NCBI RefSeq assembly: GCF_023721815.1
Contig: NZ_JAMDLI010000008.1
Coordinates: 519,944 to 583,943, forward strand
Source of the DNA: Pleomorphomonas sp. JP5
GTDB lineage: Bacteria > Pseudomonadota > Alphaproteobacteria > Rhizobiales > Pleomorphomonadaceae
Length of the DNA stretch: 64,000 bases
Direction of reading: 5' to 3'
Part shown: piece by piece, positions 28,976 to 37,333 of the stretch
How positions within the stretch are numbered: position 1 is the first letter of the stretch
How the letters are laid out: every line of letters begins with the position of its first letter
Position numbers and translations under genes: made by a program
The notes under the pieces: model-generated
The model's input: the letters and a program-made list of their open reading frames with translations, nothing else
Told to the model about the DNA's origin: nothing
Database searches by the model: none

Positions 28976-29009
28976 TTGACTCAGGATACATTTCATTTAA
29001 TTAATTGAA
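28976..29009 (+). promoter_or_regulatory. Promoter and candidate ROK operator of the glycoside operon
   Basis: TTGACT (-35) at 28976-28981, then a spacer to an AT-rich -10 near 28997-29003. An 18-base near-palindrome (TTCA...TGAA, 28992-29009, 16 of 18 positions symmetric) covers the -10, as expected for a repressor blocking polymerase. It lies 32 bases before the beta-glucosidase ATG. The remaining upstream gap (28744-28975) shows nothing else. Confidence 0.5.
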
Positions 29010-29041
29010 GTCATATCAGGTCATCAACGGCGGTCCTCTAC

Positions 29042-30379
29042 ATGCCTCGCTCCACACGAGCCCAGTTTCCCGACGCTTTCCGGTGGGGCGTCTCCACCTC
29101 CGCGCTGCAAATCGAAGGCGCCTCGGACATCGAAGGCCGTCGCCCCTCCGTCTGGGACACGTTCGCGGCGGAGCCGGGCAGAATCCGAAACGGCGACACG
29201 CCGGCGGTGGCCTGCGATCACTATCATCATCTCGACGAGGACCTCGATCTGGTCAAAGCGCTCGGCGTCGGTGCCTACCGTTTCTCGGTGTCCTGGCCGC
29301 GCATCCTGCCGAGGGGAACCGGCGCGGTGAACGAGGCCGGCCTCGCCTTCTACGACCGCCTCGTCGACGGGCTGCTGGAGCGAGGTGTCGAACCCTGGCT
29401 GACGCTCTATCACTGGGACCTGCCGCAGCCGCTTGAAGACGCAGGCGGCTGGCCGCGCCGGGAAACCGCCCTCGCCTTCTCGGACTTCGCCGACGTGGTA
29501 TCCCGCCGGCTCGGCGACCGCGTCAAGCGCTGGATTACTCACAACGAGCCTTGGTGCAGCACGATCAAGGGCTATTACGAGGGCGAGTTCGCGCCCGGCA
29601 AGCGCGACCTCGCGGCGGCCATGCAGGCGACCCACCACGTTTTGCTGTCGCATGGCCTGGCGTTGCCCGTACTCCGGTCCAATGTCGTCGGCGGCCAATG
29701 CGGTATCGCCCTGAGCTTGCACCCAATCCACACGGCAACGGATTCCGAAGCCGACCGCCTCGCCGCCACCCGCCACGATGGCCTCAGGAACCGCTGGTTC
29801 CTTGATCCGCTGCACGGTCGCGGCTACCCGGAAGACGTCCTCCGCGAGCTGGGCCCCGCCGCTCCGACGATCGCCGAAGGGGATCTCGCGACCATCGCCG
29901 GCAAAACCGACTTTCTCGGTATCAACTATTACTTCCGGGAGATCATTGCCGACGATCCCGAGGGCGGACCGATGCGGTCGCGCGTCGTCGAGACGGGGGC
30001 TTCCGACGTCACCGGCTTCGGTTGGGAGGTCTACCCCGAGGGGCTCACCGAGCTGCTTCTTCGCGTCACCCGCGATTACCACCCTGGGCCGATCGCCATC
30101 ACGGAAAATGGCGCCACCTACCCCGATGAGATGGCGGCGGACGGCAAGATCCATGACGAGCGACGAGCGATCTACATCCATCGCCACATCGACGCGCTGC
30201 GCGATGCGATGAACGGCGGCGTCGATCTCGCCGGCTATTTCGTCTGGAGCCTGCTCGACAACTTCGAATGGGCGGAGGGCTACTCCAAGCGGTTCGGCTT
30301 GGTACATGTCGATTTTGCCACCCAAGAGCGGACCATGAAGGACAGCGGCCGCTGGTTTGCCGACTTTTTGAGACCCTGA
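29042..30379 (+). CDS. GH1 beta-glucosidase
   Basis: A 445-residue GH1 barrel cleaving beta-linked glycosides such as cellobiose. The acid/base is in ITHNEPWC near residue 166, the nucleophile in IAITENGATYPDE near residue 352, and family segments FRWGVSTSALQIEGA and WSLLDNFEWAEGYSKRFGL are present. There is no signal peptide, so it acts in the cytoplasm on imported sugar. It is first in an operon with a sugar ABC importer. Confidence 0.94.
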   Translation: MPRSTRAQFPDAFRWGVSTSALQIEGASDIEGRRPSVWDTFAAEPGRIRNGDTPAVACDHYHHLDEDLDLVKALGVGAYRFSVSWPRILPRGTGAVNEAGLAFYDRLVDGLLERGVEPWLTLYHWDLPQPLEDAGGWPRRETALAFSDFADVVSRRLGDRVKRWITHNEPWCSTIKGYYEGEFAPGKRDLAAAMQATHHVLLSHGLALPVLRSNVVGGQCGIALSLHPIHTATDSEADRLAATRHDGLRNRWFLDPLHGRGYPEDVLRELGPAAPTIAEGDLATIAGKTDFLGINYYFREIIADDPEGGPMRSRVVETGASDVTGFGWEVYPEGLTELLLRVTRDYHPGPIAITENGATYPDEMAADGKIHDERRAIYIHRHIDALRDAMNGGVDLAGYFVWSLLDNFEWAEGYSKRFGLVHVDFATQERTMKDSGRWFADFLRP

Positions 30380-30411
30380 TCCGGAACGCCGGACCTGGAG
30401 GATACTTCCCT

Positions 30412-30430
30412 GCCGGCTGTCGCAGCCGGC
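30412..30430 (+). other. Intercistronic hairpin
   Basis: A perfect eight-pair stem, GCCGGCTG with CAGCCGGC, around loop TCG, between the beta-glucosidase and the binding-protein gene. Without a T-run it is probably an mRNA stability or processing element. Confidence 0.45.
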
Positions 30431-30490
30431 GCGGAAGGCGGTGTTGAAGAGGCCCGAGGGGAGAGCATTGGGCCGCGATGAAGGAGGAGA

Positions 30491-31720
30491 ATGATGTTTA
30501 GCAAGCTTGGAGTACTGGGCTCGATCATGGCCTTTGGCCTGACGACGACCACACCGGTCTATGCCGGCACCGCGGAAGTCATCCACTGGTGGACCAGCGG
30601 CGGCGAGGCGGCGGCACTGAAAATCCTCGTTGATGCCTATGAGAAGACGGGCAACACCTGGAAGGACAATCCGGTGGCCGGCGGCGAGGCCGCCCGCATG
30701 GTTGCCCGCACGCGCATTCTCGGCGGCGACCCGCCAACGTCCATGCAGTGGCAGGTCGGCGCCCCGCTGATGGCGCTCGCCGAGGAAGGCCAGCTCAACG
30801 ATATCGACGCGGTGGCCAAGGACTGGGACAAGCTCCTGCCCAAGGTGATCGCCGACAACGCCAAGTTCGAAGGCAAGTATGTCAGTGCGCCGATCGACAT
30901 TCACGGCCACAACTGGCTCTGGGGCAACCAGGCCGTCCTCGACGATGTCGGTATTGCCATGCCGAAGAGCTGGGACGAACTGATCGCCTCGGCCGACAAG
31001 ATCCGCGCCAAGGGTTACATCCCGCTGGCGCTCGGCGGCCAGTCCTGGCAGGAAATCTTCGTCTTCGAAAGCATCCTGGTCGACGTCGGTGGTCGCGACT
31101 TCCTGACAAAGGTCACCTATGACCTTGACGACGCCGCACTGCGCAGCCCGGAAATGCTGAAGGCCTTCCAGACCTTCGCCAAGGTGCGCGATCTCGTCGA
31201 TCCCGGCAGCCCGAGCCGCGACTGGAACATCACCGGCGGCATGCTGATCAGCGGCAAGGCTGCCTACATGATCATGGGCGACTGGCTGAAGGGCGAGTTC
31301 GTGGCCGCGAACAAGGTTCCCGGCAAGGACATCGCTTGCGAGATCTTCCCGGCCGGCGGCAAGACGCTGGTGTTCGGAACCGACTCCTTCGCCATGACGG
31401 CGGTGAAGGACCCGGCGCAGAGGGAGGCCCAGTTGGCCCTCGCCAAGACGATCATGGATCCTGTGGTGCAGAAAGAGTTCAGTCTGCGCAAGGGTTCGAT
31501 CCCGCCACGTCTCGACGTGGACAAGACCGGCTTTGACGCTTGCGCCCAGATCGCCATGGGGGCGGCGGCCGAAGGCCAGCTGTTCCTGGTGCCGGACAAC
31601 GTGGCCGACGCCACGAGCATCGGCGCCCTGGTCGATCAGATGACCACCTTCCTGCACAGCGACATGACGCCAGAGGAAGGCATGACCGCCATGGCCGACG
31701 CCGTAGCCGCGACCCGCTGA
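30491..31720 (+). CDS. ABC sugar transporter substrate-binding protein
   Basis: A 409-residue extracellular solute-binding protein of family 1. A signal peptide ends near PVYAGTAEV, then EVIHWWTSGGEAAALKIL, a typical sugar-binding start, and GGDPPTSMQWQVG. Tryptophans in WWTSGG and other aromatics suit a sugar cleft. An AAGGAGGAG site precedes the ATG. The partner permeases and ATPase follow; beta-glucoside or oligosaccharide import is inferred from the beta-glucosidase. Confidence 0.93.
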   Translation: MMFSKLGVLGSIMAFGLTTTTPVYAGTAEVIHWWTSGGEAAALKILVDAYEKTGNTWKDNPVAGGEAARMVARTRILGGDPPTSMQWQVGAPLMALAEEGQLNDIDAVAKDWDKLLPKVIADNAKFEGKYVSAPIDIHGHNWLWGNQAVLDDVGIAMPKSWDELIASADKIRAKGYIPLALGGQSWQEIFVFESILVDVGGRDFLTKVTYDLDDAALRSPEMLKAFQTFAKVRDLVDPGSPSRDWNITGGMLISGKAAYMIMGDWLKGEFVAANKVPGKDIACEIFPAGGKTLVFGTDSFAMTAVKDPAQREAQLALAKTIMDPVVQKEFSLRKGSIPPRLDVDKTGFDACAQIAMGAAAEGQLFLVPDNVADATSIGALVDQMTTFLHSDMTPEEGMTAMADAVAATR

Positions 31721-31740
31721 CGGGCATTCGACCTGATGTG

Positions 31741-31761
31741 CCGGCGGCGGCTTGCCGCCGG
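31741..31761 (+). other. Hairpin between binding protein and permease
   Basis: A perfect eight-pair stem, CCGGCGGC (31741-31748) with GCCGCCGG (31754-31761). Hairpins after binding-protein genes commonly let the binding protein be made in excess over the membrane parts by protecting its mRNA. Confidence 0.5.
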
Positions 31762-31795
31762 TACGCTCCCGATCCGTGAAGCCAAGGCTCCGATC

Positions 31796-32668
31796 ATGCG
31801 CAGATTCCTCCAGCGGCACGTGTCGCAGGTCGCCCTATCGCCGTCGCTGGCGCTGATCGCGATCTTTCTCTACGGCTTCATCGCCTACACGGCGGCGGTC
31901 TCGACGACCAACAGCAAGGCCTTTCCCCGCTTCGACAATTTCGTCGGCCTCGAACAGTATTGGCGCCTGTTCCATACCCCGCGCTGGCATGTCGCCTTCA
32001 CCAACATGTTCCTGTTCGGAGGGCTGTTTCTGCTCGTCACGATTTCCCTCGGTCTCCTGATCGCCATCCTGATAGATCAGCGCATTCGTGCCGAAAGTTT
32101 CTTCCGGTCGATCGTCATGTATCCGATGGCGATGTCCTTCGTGGTGACCGGCATCATCTGGCAGTGGTTGCTCAACCCGACGCTCGGCATCGAGGTGATG
32201 GTGCACCAGCTCGGCTTCGAAAGCTTCCGGCTCGACTGGCTGACCAACCCGAACACCGTCATCTGGGCTCTCGTGGTCGCCGCCTTCTGGCAAGGCTGCG
32301 GCCTCGTCATGGCGCTGTTCCTCGCCGGCCTGCGCGGCATCGACGAAGACATCTGGAAGGCGGCGGCCGTGGACGGTATCCCGGCCTGGCGGGTCTACGT
32401 CTTCATCGTCATCCCGATGCTGGCCCCGGTATTTCTCACCGTCGTCGTGCTGTTGTCGTTGTCGATCGTTCGCGCCTTCGATCTCGTGGTTGCACTGACC
32501 AACGGAGGCCCCGGCGTGTCGTCCGACCTGCCATCGGTGTTCATGTTCGACATGGCTTTCCGCCGCACCAACCTCGGCCTGTCGGCCGCCTCGGCAGTGG
32601 TGATGCTCGGCACGGTGCTGGCGATCCTGATCCCCTATCTCTACGTCGAAACGAGGGAGCGCGCCTGA
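31796..32668 (+). CDS. ABC sugar transporter permease (MalF/UgpA type)
   Basis: A 290-residue inner-membrane protein with six predicted helices and the EAA loop EDIWKAAAVDGIPAWRVYVF that contacts the ATPase. The ATG at 31796 (MRRFLQRHV) is preferred to the longer frame starting 31736, which begins inside the intercistronic hairpin. It overlaps the next gene by one base (TGATG). Confidence 0.92.
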   Translation: MRRFLQRHVSQVALSPSLALIAIFLYGFIAYTAAVSTTNSKAFPRFDNFVGLEQYWRLFHTPRWHVAFTNMFLFGGLFLLVTISLGLLIAILIDQRIRAESFFRSIVMYPMAMSFVVTGIIWQWLLNPTLGIEVMVHQLGFESFRLDWLTNPNTVIWALVVAAFWQGCGLVMALFLAGLRGIDEDIWKAAAVDGIPAWRVYVFIVIPMLAPVFLTVVVLLSLSIVRAFDLVVALTNGGPGVSSDLPSVFMFDMAFRRTNLGLSAASAVVMLGTVLAILIPYLYVETRERA

Positions 32669-33582
32669 TGTCGACCTCGACAGACGCAATGCCCCGGGCC
32701 CAGCGGGCCGGCTGGCTGACGCCCCGGCGGGCCAAGGCGATCCTGAAGCGGGGCGTGCTCTACCTGCTGCTGGCCATCGTCGCCTTCTTTTTCGCCGGGC
32801 CGCTCTACATCCTGCTCAGCACGTCGTTCAAGACGATGCCGGAGATCCAGGCGGGCGGGCTGATGTCCCTGCCACACGAACCGACGACCCAGGCCTGGGT
32901 CACAGCCTGGGGCGAAGCCTGCATCGGCATCACCTGCGGCGGCCTCAAGGGCTACTTCGGCAACTCGATGATAATGGCCGTCCCCGCCGTGCTGATCTCT
33001 GTGATGATCGGCGCCATCAACGGCTACGCGCTGGCGAAATGGCCTTTCCCCGGCGCCCGCTTCGTGTTCGCCGCGCTGGTTGCCGGCAACTTCGTACCGT
33101 TCCAGGTGGTGCTGGCGCCGGTGTCGGTCACGCTGCGGACGCTCGGCCTGTTCGGTTCGGTGGAGGGGCTGATCCTGATCCACGTGATCTACGGCATCCC
33201 CATCACCACCATGCTGTTCCGCAACTTCTTCCTGTCGGTGCCCAACGACCTGATCAAGGCGGCGCGCATCGATGGCGCCGGCTTCTTCTGGATTTTCTTC
33301 CGCATCGTGCTGCCGCTGTCGCCGTCGGTGATCGTGGTGGCGCTGATCCTGCAGTTCACCGGGATCTGGAACGACTTCCTGTTCGCCGTCTCCTTCTCCA
33401 ATCCGTCGAGCGCGCCGATGACGGTCGCCCTCAACAATCTGGTCAACTCCAACTTCGGGGTGAAGGAATACAACGTCCACATGGCCGCGACGGTGATCGC
33501 CGCCGCTCCCACCCTCATCCTCTACATTCTGCTCGGCCGCTACTTCCTGCGTGGCATGACCGCCGGGGCCGTCAAGGGTTGA
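32668..33582 (+). CDS. ABC sugar transporter permease (MalG/UgpE type)
   Basis: A 304-residue inner-membrane protein, six helices, EAA loop NDLIKAARIDGAGFFWIF. The long N-terminal cytosolic tail (PRRAKAILKRGVLYL) is Arg/Lys-rich. Its ATG overlaps the previous stop by one base and the ATPase gene follows five bases later, so translation is coupled along the operon. Confidence 0.93.
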   Translation: MSTSTDAMPRAQRAGWLTPRRAKAILKRGVLYLLLAIVAFFFAGPLYILLSTSFKTMPEIQAGGLMSLPHEPTTQAWVTAWGEACIGITCGGLKGYFGNSMIMAVPAVLISVMIGAINGYALAKWPFPGARFVFAALVAGNFVPFQVVLAPVSVTLRTLGLFGSVEGLILIHVIYGIPITTMLFRNFFLSVPNDLIKAARIDGAGFFWIFFRIVLPLSPSVIVVALILQFTGIWNDFLFAVSFSNPSSAPMTVALNNLVNSNFGVKEYNVHMAATVIAAAPTLILYILLGRYFLRGMTAGAVKG

Positions 33583-33587
33583 CCGTC

Positions 33588-34670
33588 ATGATCGACATTC
33601 GGATTTCCAGCTGCAACAAGAACTACGGTTCGCTGAGGGTGCTGAAGGACATCAACCTGGAGATCGAGCGCGGCGAGTTCATCGTGCTCCTGGGGCCATC
33701 GGGCTGCGGCAAATCGACGCTCTTGCACATCGTCGCCGGCCTCGACCGATTGAGCTCGGGCGCGATCGAGATCGGCGGCCGCGACGTTACCGATGTCGAG
33801 CCCAAGGATCGCGACATCGCCATGGTGTTCCAGTCTTACGCGCTCTACCCAACCATGAGCGTGCGCAGCAACATGGAGTTCGGCCTCAGGATGCGCGGCA
33901 AGCCGATGGCCGAGATCCGGCCACTGGTCGAGGAAAAGGCCCGCATGCTGCACATCGACCACTTGCTCGACAGGCGGCCGAGCCAGCTCTCCGGTGGCCA
34001 GCGCCAGCGCGTCGCCATCGGCCGGGCCCTGGTGCGCGACCCCAAGGTGTTCCTGTTCGACGAGCCGCTCTCCAACCTCGACGCCAAACTGCGCGCCAGC
34101 ATGCGCACCGAGATCAAGAAGCTGCATCAATCGCTGGGCACGACGGCGATCTACGTCACCCACGACCAGCTCGAGGCGATGACGCTCGCCACCCGCATGG
34201 TGGTGATGAAGGCCGGCGAGATCCAGCAGGTCGGCAAGCCGGAGGAGGTCTATCATCGGCCGGTCAACCTGTTCGTCGCCGACTTCCTCGGCAATCCCGG
34301 CATGAACTTCATGAAGGGCCACCTTCGTCTGGATGGCAACCGCGTGTCGGCCGACGTCGGTGCCGCGACAATACCGCTCGATGGCTATGCCTTCGATGAG
34401 AAGCCCACCGACGGACAGGCGGTGGTGGTCGGCCTGCGTCCAGAATCCGTCCAGCCGGCAACGGGCGGTGAGCCGTTTTCCCTGACGCTCAAGCCGACAT
34501 TGATCGAGCACACCGGTTCGGACAATCTCGTGGTGCTGGCAATGGGAAGCGAGGAGATCGTCGGCAAGTTCCCCTCCGACATGCTGCCGAAGCTCGGAGA
34601 GCCCGTTACCGTCGGCTTCGATCTTTCCCGCCTGTCGGTGTTCGACGCCACGACCGAACGGCGCATCTGA
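33588..34670 (+). CDS. ABC sugar transporter ATPase (MsmK/UgpC type)
   Basis: A 360-residue ATPase. Walker A GPSGCGKST, Q-loop QSYALYPTM, signature LSGGQRQRV, Walker B LFDEPLSNLD, His in THDQLEAM, and a C-terminal TOBE-like regulatory domain (about 240-360). It is the last gene of the five-gene operon. Confidence 0.95.
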   Translation: MIDIRISSCNKNYGSLRVLKDINLEIERGEFIVLLGPSGCGKSTLLHIVAGLDRLSSGAIEIGGRDVTDVEPKDRDIAMVFQSYALYPTMSVRSNMEFGLRMRGKPMAEIRPLVEEKARMLHIDHLLDRRPSQLSGGQRQRVAIGRALVRDPKVFLFDEPLSNLDAKLRASMRTEIKKLHQSLGTTAIYVTHDQLEAMTLATRMVVMKAGEIQQVGKPEEVYHRPVNLFVADFLGNPGMNFMKGHLRLDGNRVSADVGAATIPLDGYAFDEKPTDGQAVVVGLRPESVQPATGGEPFSLTLKPTLIEHTGSDNLVVLAMGSEEIVGKFPSDMLPKLGEPVTVGFDLSRLSVFDATTERRI

Positions 34671-34948
34671 TTGCGCTGGCGCGTCCGACGCGCCTGCGGG
34701 TCTGCGATCACAATGCCGATGAGGATATGGGCGGCGGTGGCCACATCTCCGCGGCAGCCGAGGGCGTCATTGATCCGGTTGCCGAAGGCGTTCGCGGTTC
34801 CGCCCTTGATGCGGATCGGGCAAAGGCATCGCGGGCAAAAAGCGAGGCGCTGGTCGGAGAACGTTCTTAGCCAGCACAACTCCGGTCGGGCACACGCTCG
34901 TCCGGCCGCTCTGTCCAGGATGAATTTCGTATATTTTTCAATTACCTA
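34671..34948. other. Gap with a gene-relic-like frame
   Basis: The 380 bases between the sugar operon and phoA hold no complete gene. On the minus strand, 34880-34671 is an open frame with GC-rich third positions (my count about 80-85%), reading through CPRCLCPIRIKGGTANAFGN and then GDVATAAHILIGIVIADP before entering the antisense of the ATPase gene. It lacks a credible start. It may be a remnant of a deleted gene. The right end holds Pho-type repeats. Confidence 0.3.
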
Positions 34949-34949
34949 C

Positions 34950-34992
34950 ATGTCACAAGGCATTCACAGTACCGTCACGCCCGCGTCATGCC
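34950..34992 (+). promoter_or_regulatory. Tandem Pho-box repeats upstream of phoA
   Basis: Four copies of a (T/C/A)(G/T)TCA core start at TCA 34953, 34964, 34975 and 34986, exactly 11 bases apart. This is the spacing of the PhoB-binding Pho box, whose unit is CTGTCAT plus four bases. The array ends about 60 bases before the alkaline phosphatase ATG. Confidence 0.7.
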
Positions 34993-35050
34993 CCCTGCCT
35001 ACCAAGGAGCGCGCGCTCTTCAACGCGATCCATCTTTTAAGGGGCAGACC

Positions 35051-36796
35051 ATGCGCACTCTTCTTCTGGCGCTCGCCGCCAGCACGGCTCTGATCGGAAC
35101 GGCCGGCGCGGCCACCATCTATCCGCTCGACCGGGCGACCATCCTTGCCGGCTCTCCCTTCGACTTCAAGGTTGAGTTTGACGGCCAGGTGAAGGCCGAC
35201 GACGTCAAGATCACCGTCAACGGCGCCGACTACAAGGCGACGCTGGGCAATGAGGTCCAGTTCGTCGAGAGCGAAAAGGGCAAGGACGACGCTGCCCTCG
35301 GTTCCGCAGTGCTGCTGCGTAACGTCAAGATCGACAAGGCCGGTGCCTACACGGTCGAAGTCGCCGCCGGCGACGAGAAGAAGTCGGTCACCTGGGACGT
35401 CTATGCCACGCCGGCGACCCCCAAGGCCAAGAACATCATCTTCATGGTCGGCGACGGCTTGTCGGTCGCTCACCGCACCGCTGCCCGGCTGATGTCCAAG
35501 GGCATGACCGAAGGCAAGGCCAACGGTCGCCTCGCCATGGATGACCTCGACCACATGGCGTTCATCGGCACCTCGTCGACCGGGTCGATCGCCACCGACT
35601 CGGCCAACACCATGTCCGCCTACATGACCGGCCACAAGTCGGCCATCAACTCCCTCGGCGTCTATGCCGACCGCACGCCGCCGTCGCAGGACGACCCGAA
35701 GGTCGAAAACATCGCCGAAGCCGTGCGTCGCCAGACCACCAAGTCGATCGGCGTCGTGGCGCTCTCCGAGCTTGAAGACGCCACCCCGGCCGCTGTCGTT
35801 TCGCACACCCGTCGCCGCGCCGACAAGGCCGACATCGTCGGCATGTTCTACGACATCAAGCCCGAGGTGATGCTGGGCGGTGGCTCGGCCTACTTCCTCA
35901 GCAAGGAAGTGCCGGGCTCCAAGCGCAAGGACGACAAGGACTACATCAAGCTGTTCCAGGAAGCCGGCTATCAGCTGGCCACCGACAAGGACGAGCTTCA
36001 GAAGGCCGCTGGCGCGGACAAGGTCCTGGGCCTGTTCCACACTGGCAACATGGACTATGCCGTCGACCGCATGCAGCTCAAGAAGGGCAGCGTCGACAAG
36101 TTCCCCGGCCAGCCCGGCCTCGTCGAGATGACCAAGACCGCCCTCGAAACGCTGTCGAAGAATCCCGAAGGCTTCTTCCTGATGGTCGAGGCTTCGGACA
36201 TCGACAAGGCCAGCCATCCGCTCGACTTCGATCGCGCCGTGTTCGACACCATCGAGTTCGACCACGCCATCGCCGCCGCCCGCGAGTTCCAGGCCAAGAA
36301 CCCCGACACGCTGATCGTCGTCACCGGCGACCACACGCACGGCGTCTCGCTGATCGGCACCATCGACGACACCAAGGACGTCAAGGAAGGTCGCGAGAAG
36401 GTCGGGACCTATGATGCCGCCGGCTTCCCGAACTACGAGGACAAGGATGGCGATGGCTACCCCGACAGCATCGCCGTGACGCGCCATCTCGCTATGTTCG
36501 CCAACAACGGTCCGGACCACTACGAGACTTTCGAGCCCAAGCTCGATGGCCCGTTCGAGCCTGCCGTGAAGACCCAGGACGGCAACTACGTCGCCAACGA
36601 GAAGTACAAGGACGTTCCGGGCGCCATGTTCGTCGAGGGAAATATCCCCCGCGACGAGGACACCGGCGTTCATGCGGTTGACGACGTCGTGCTGCAGGCC
36701 GCCGGCCCCGGCGCCGAAGAGTTCAAGGGCTACATGGAACAAAGCGACGTCTACAAGGTCCTCGCCGACACCTTCGCCCTCGGCGTGAAGCAGTAG
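35051..36796 (+). CDS. phoA: Alkaline phosphatase, periplasmic
   Basis: A 581-residue secreted phosphatase. Signal peptide LLLALAASTALIGTAGA is followed by an Ig-like N-terminal domain (about 22-125), then the catalytic domain: IIFMVGDGLSVAH, nucleophile Ser in ATDSANTMSAYMTGHK (near residue 180), metal residues in FLMVEASDIDKASH and VVTGDHTHG. A Ca-binding-like loop DKDGDGYPDS sits near residue 465. The Ser/zinc layout is the PhoA type, but overall length and the Ig domain set it apart from E. coli PhoA. The ATG at 35051 starts the signal peptide; the longer frame lacks support. Pho boxes lie upstream. Confidence 0.9.
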   Translation: MRTLLLALAASTALIGTAGAATIYPLDRATILAGSPFDFKVEFDGQVKADDVKITVNGADYKATLGNEVQFVESEKGKDDAALGSAVLLRNVKIDKAGAYTVEVAAGDEKKSVTWDVYATPATPKAKNIIFMVGDGLSVAHRTAARLMSKGMTEGKANGRLAMDDLDHMAFIGTSSTGSIATDSANTMSAYMTGHKSAINSLGVYADRTPPSQDDPKVENIAEAVRRQTTKSIGVVALSELEDATPAAVVSHTRRRADKADIVGMFYDIKPEVMLGGGSAYFLSKEVPGSKRKDDKDYIKLFQEAGYQLATDKDELQKAAGADKVLGLFHTGNMDYAVDRMQLKKGSVDKFPGQPGLVEMTKTALETLSKNPEGFFLMVEASDIDKASHPLDFDRAVFDTIEFDHAIAAAREFQAKNPDTLIVVTGDHTHGVSLIGTIDDTKDVKEGREKVGTYDAAGFPNYEDKDGDGYPDSIAVTRHLAMFANNGPDHYETFEPKLDGPFEPAVKTQDGNYVANEKYKDVPGAMFVEGNIPRDEDTGVHAVDDVVLQAAGPGAEEFKGYMEQSDVYKVLADTFALGVKQ

Positions 36797-36812
36797 TTCC
36801 AACGCATAGCTT

Positions 36813-36855
36813 GCGGGCCGGGTGGTCGACGGCCGCCCGGCCCGCAGACATTTTT
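36813..36855 (+). terminator. Strong terminator after phoA
   Basis: A perfect ten-pair GC stem (GCGGGCCGGG 36813-36822 with CCCGGCCCGC 36836-36845), a 13-base loop and TTTTT at 36851-36855. It separates phoA from the downstream CxxC-ABC genes, which must depend on read-through or their own promoter. Confidence 0.75.
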
Positions 36856-36874
36856 CAGGCGAATGGAGGCTTTC

Positions 36875-37330
36875 ATGGCTCGGACGGTCGTACCCGCGCT
36901 CAGCCGCCGGACATTTCTCGCCGGGCTCGCGGCTCTTTCCAGCGTCGGATTTGCCAAGGCCGGCGACACGCTGACCTTCGACGAGCTCTACGGCAAAATC
37001 TCGGTGCTCGGCCTAGCCTTCTCCGACAAGACCAAATCGCTTTCCGGCAAGACCGTAGCCATGCGCGGGTTCATGGCTCCACCTCTCAAGGCCGAAGCAA
37101 AATTCTTCGTGCTGACTGAAATCCCGATGGCGCTCTGCCCATTTTGCTCATCCGACTCCGATTGGCCAAGCAACATCGTCGTCGTCTACATCGACGAGCT
37201 GACCACCTTCGTTCCTCCATCGAAACTGATCGAGGTGACGGGCACGCTGGAGGTTGGTTCGTGGACGGATCCGGAAACCGGGTTCGTCAGCCTGCTGCGT
37301 CTTGTTCATTCCTCCTTCGAGACGGTGTGA
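36875..37330 (+). CDS. Tat-type exported protein, DUF3299-like, with CPFC motif
   Basis: A 151-residue protein with a twin-arginine-like signal (SRRTFLAGLAALSS). The mature part is beta-rich and resembles DUF3299: GKTVAMRGFMAPPLK, KFFVLTEIPM, then CPFC at residues 88-91 followed by SSDSDWPSNIVVVYI. The CxxC suggests metal or thiol chemistry in the periplasm. The ATG at 36875 is set by GGAGG lying inside the earlier in-frame ATG at 36863. It is four bases from the ABC ATPase, so it is the first gene of a three-gene unit. Confidence 0.7.
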   Translation: MARTVVPALSRRTFLAGLAALSSVGFAKAGDTLTFDELYGKISVLGLAFSDKTKSLSGKTVAMRGFMAPPLKAEAKFFVLTEIPMALCPFCSSDSDWPSNIVVVYIDELTTFVPPSKLIEVTGTLEVGSWTDPETGFVSLLRLVHSSFETV

Positions 37331-37333
37331 GTC

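Noticed and set aside
29024-31819. A 931-codon open frame antisense to the beta-glucosidase and binding-protein genes
   Set aside because: Both plus-strand genes have clear motifs; the long minus frame is a shadow of the GC-rich codon pattern with no recognisable domain.
34964-36802. A 612-codon open frame antisense to phoA
   Set aside because: phoA carries a signal peptide and full catalytic motifs; the antisense frame is a shadow.
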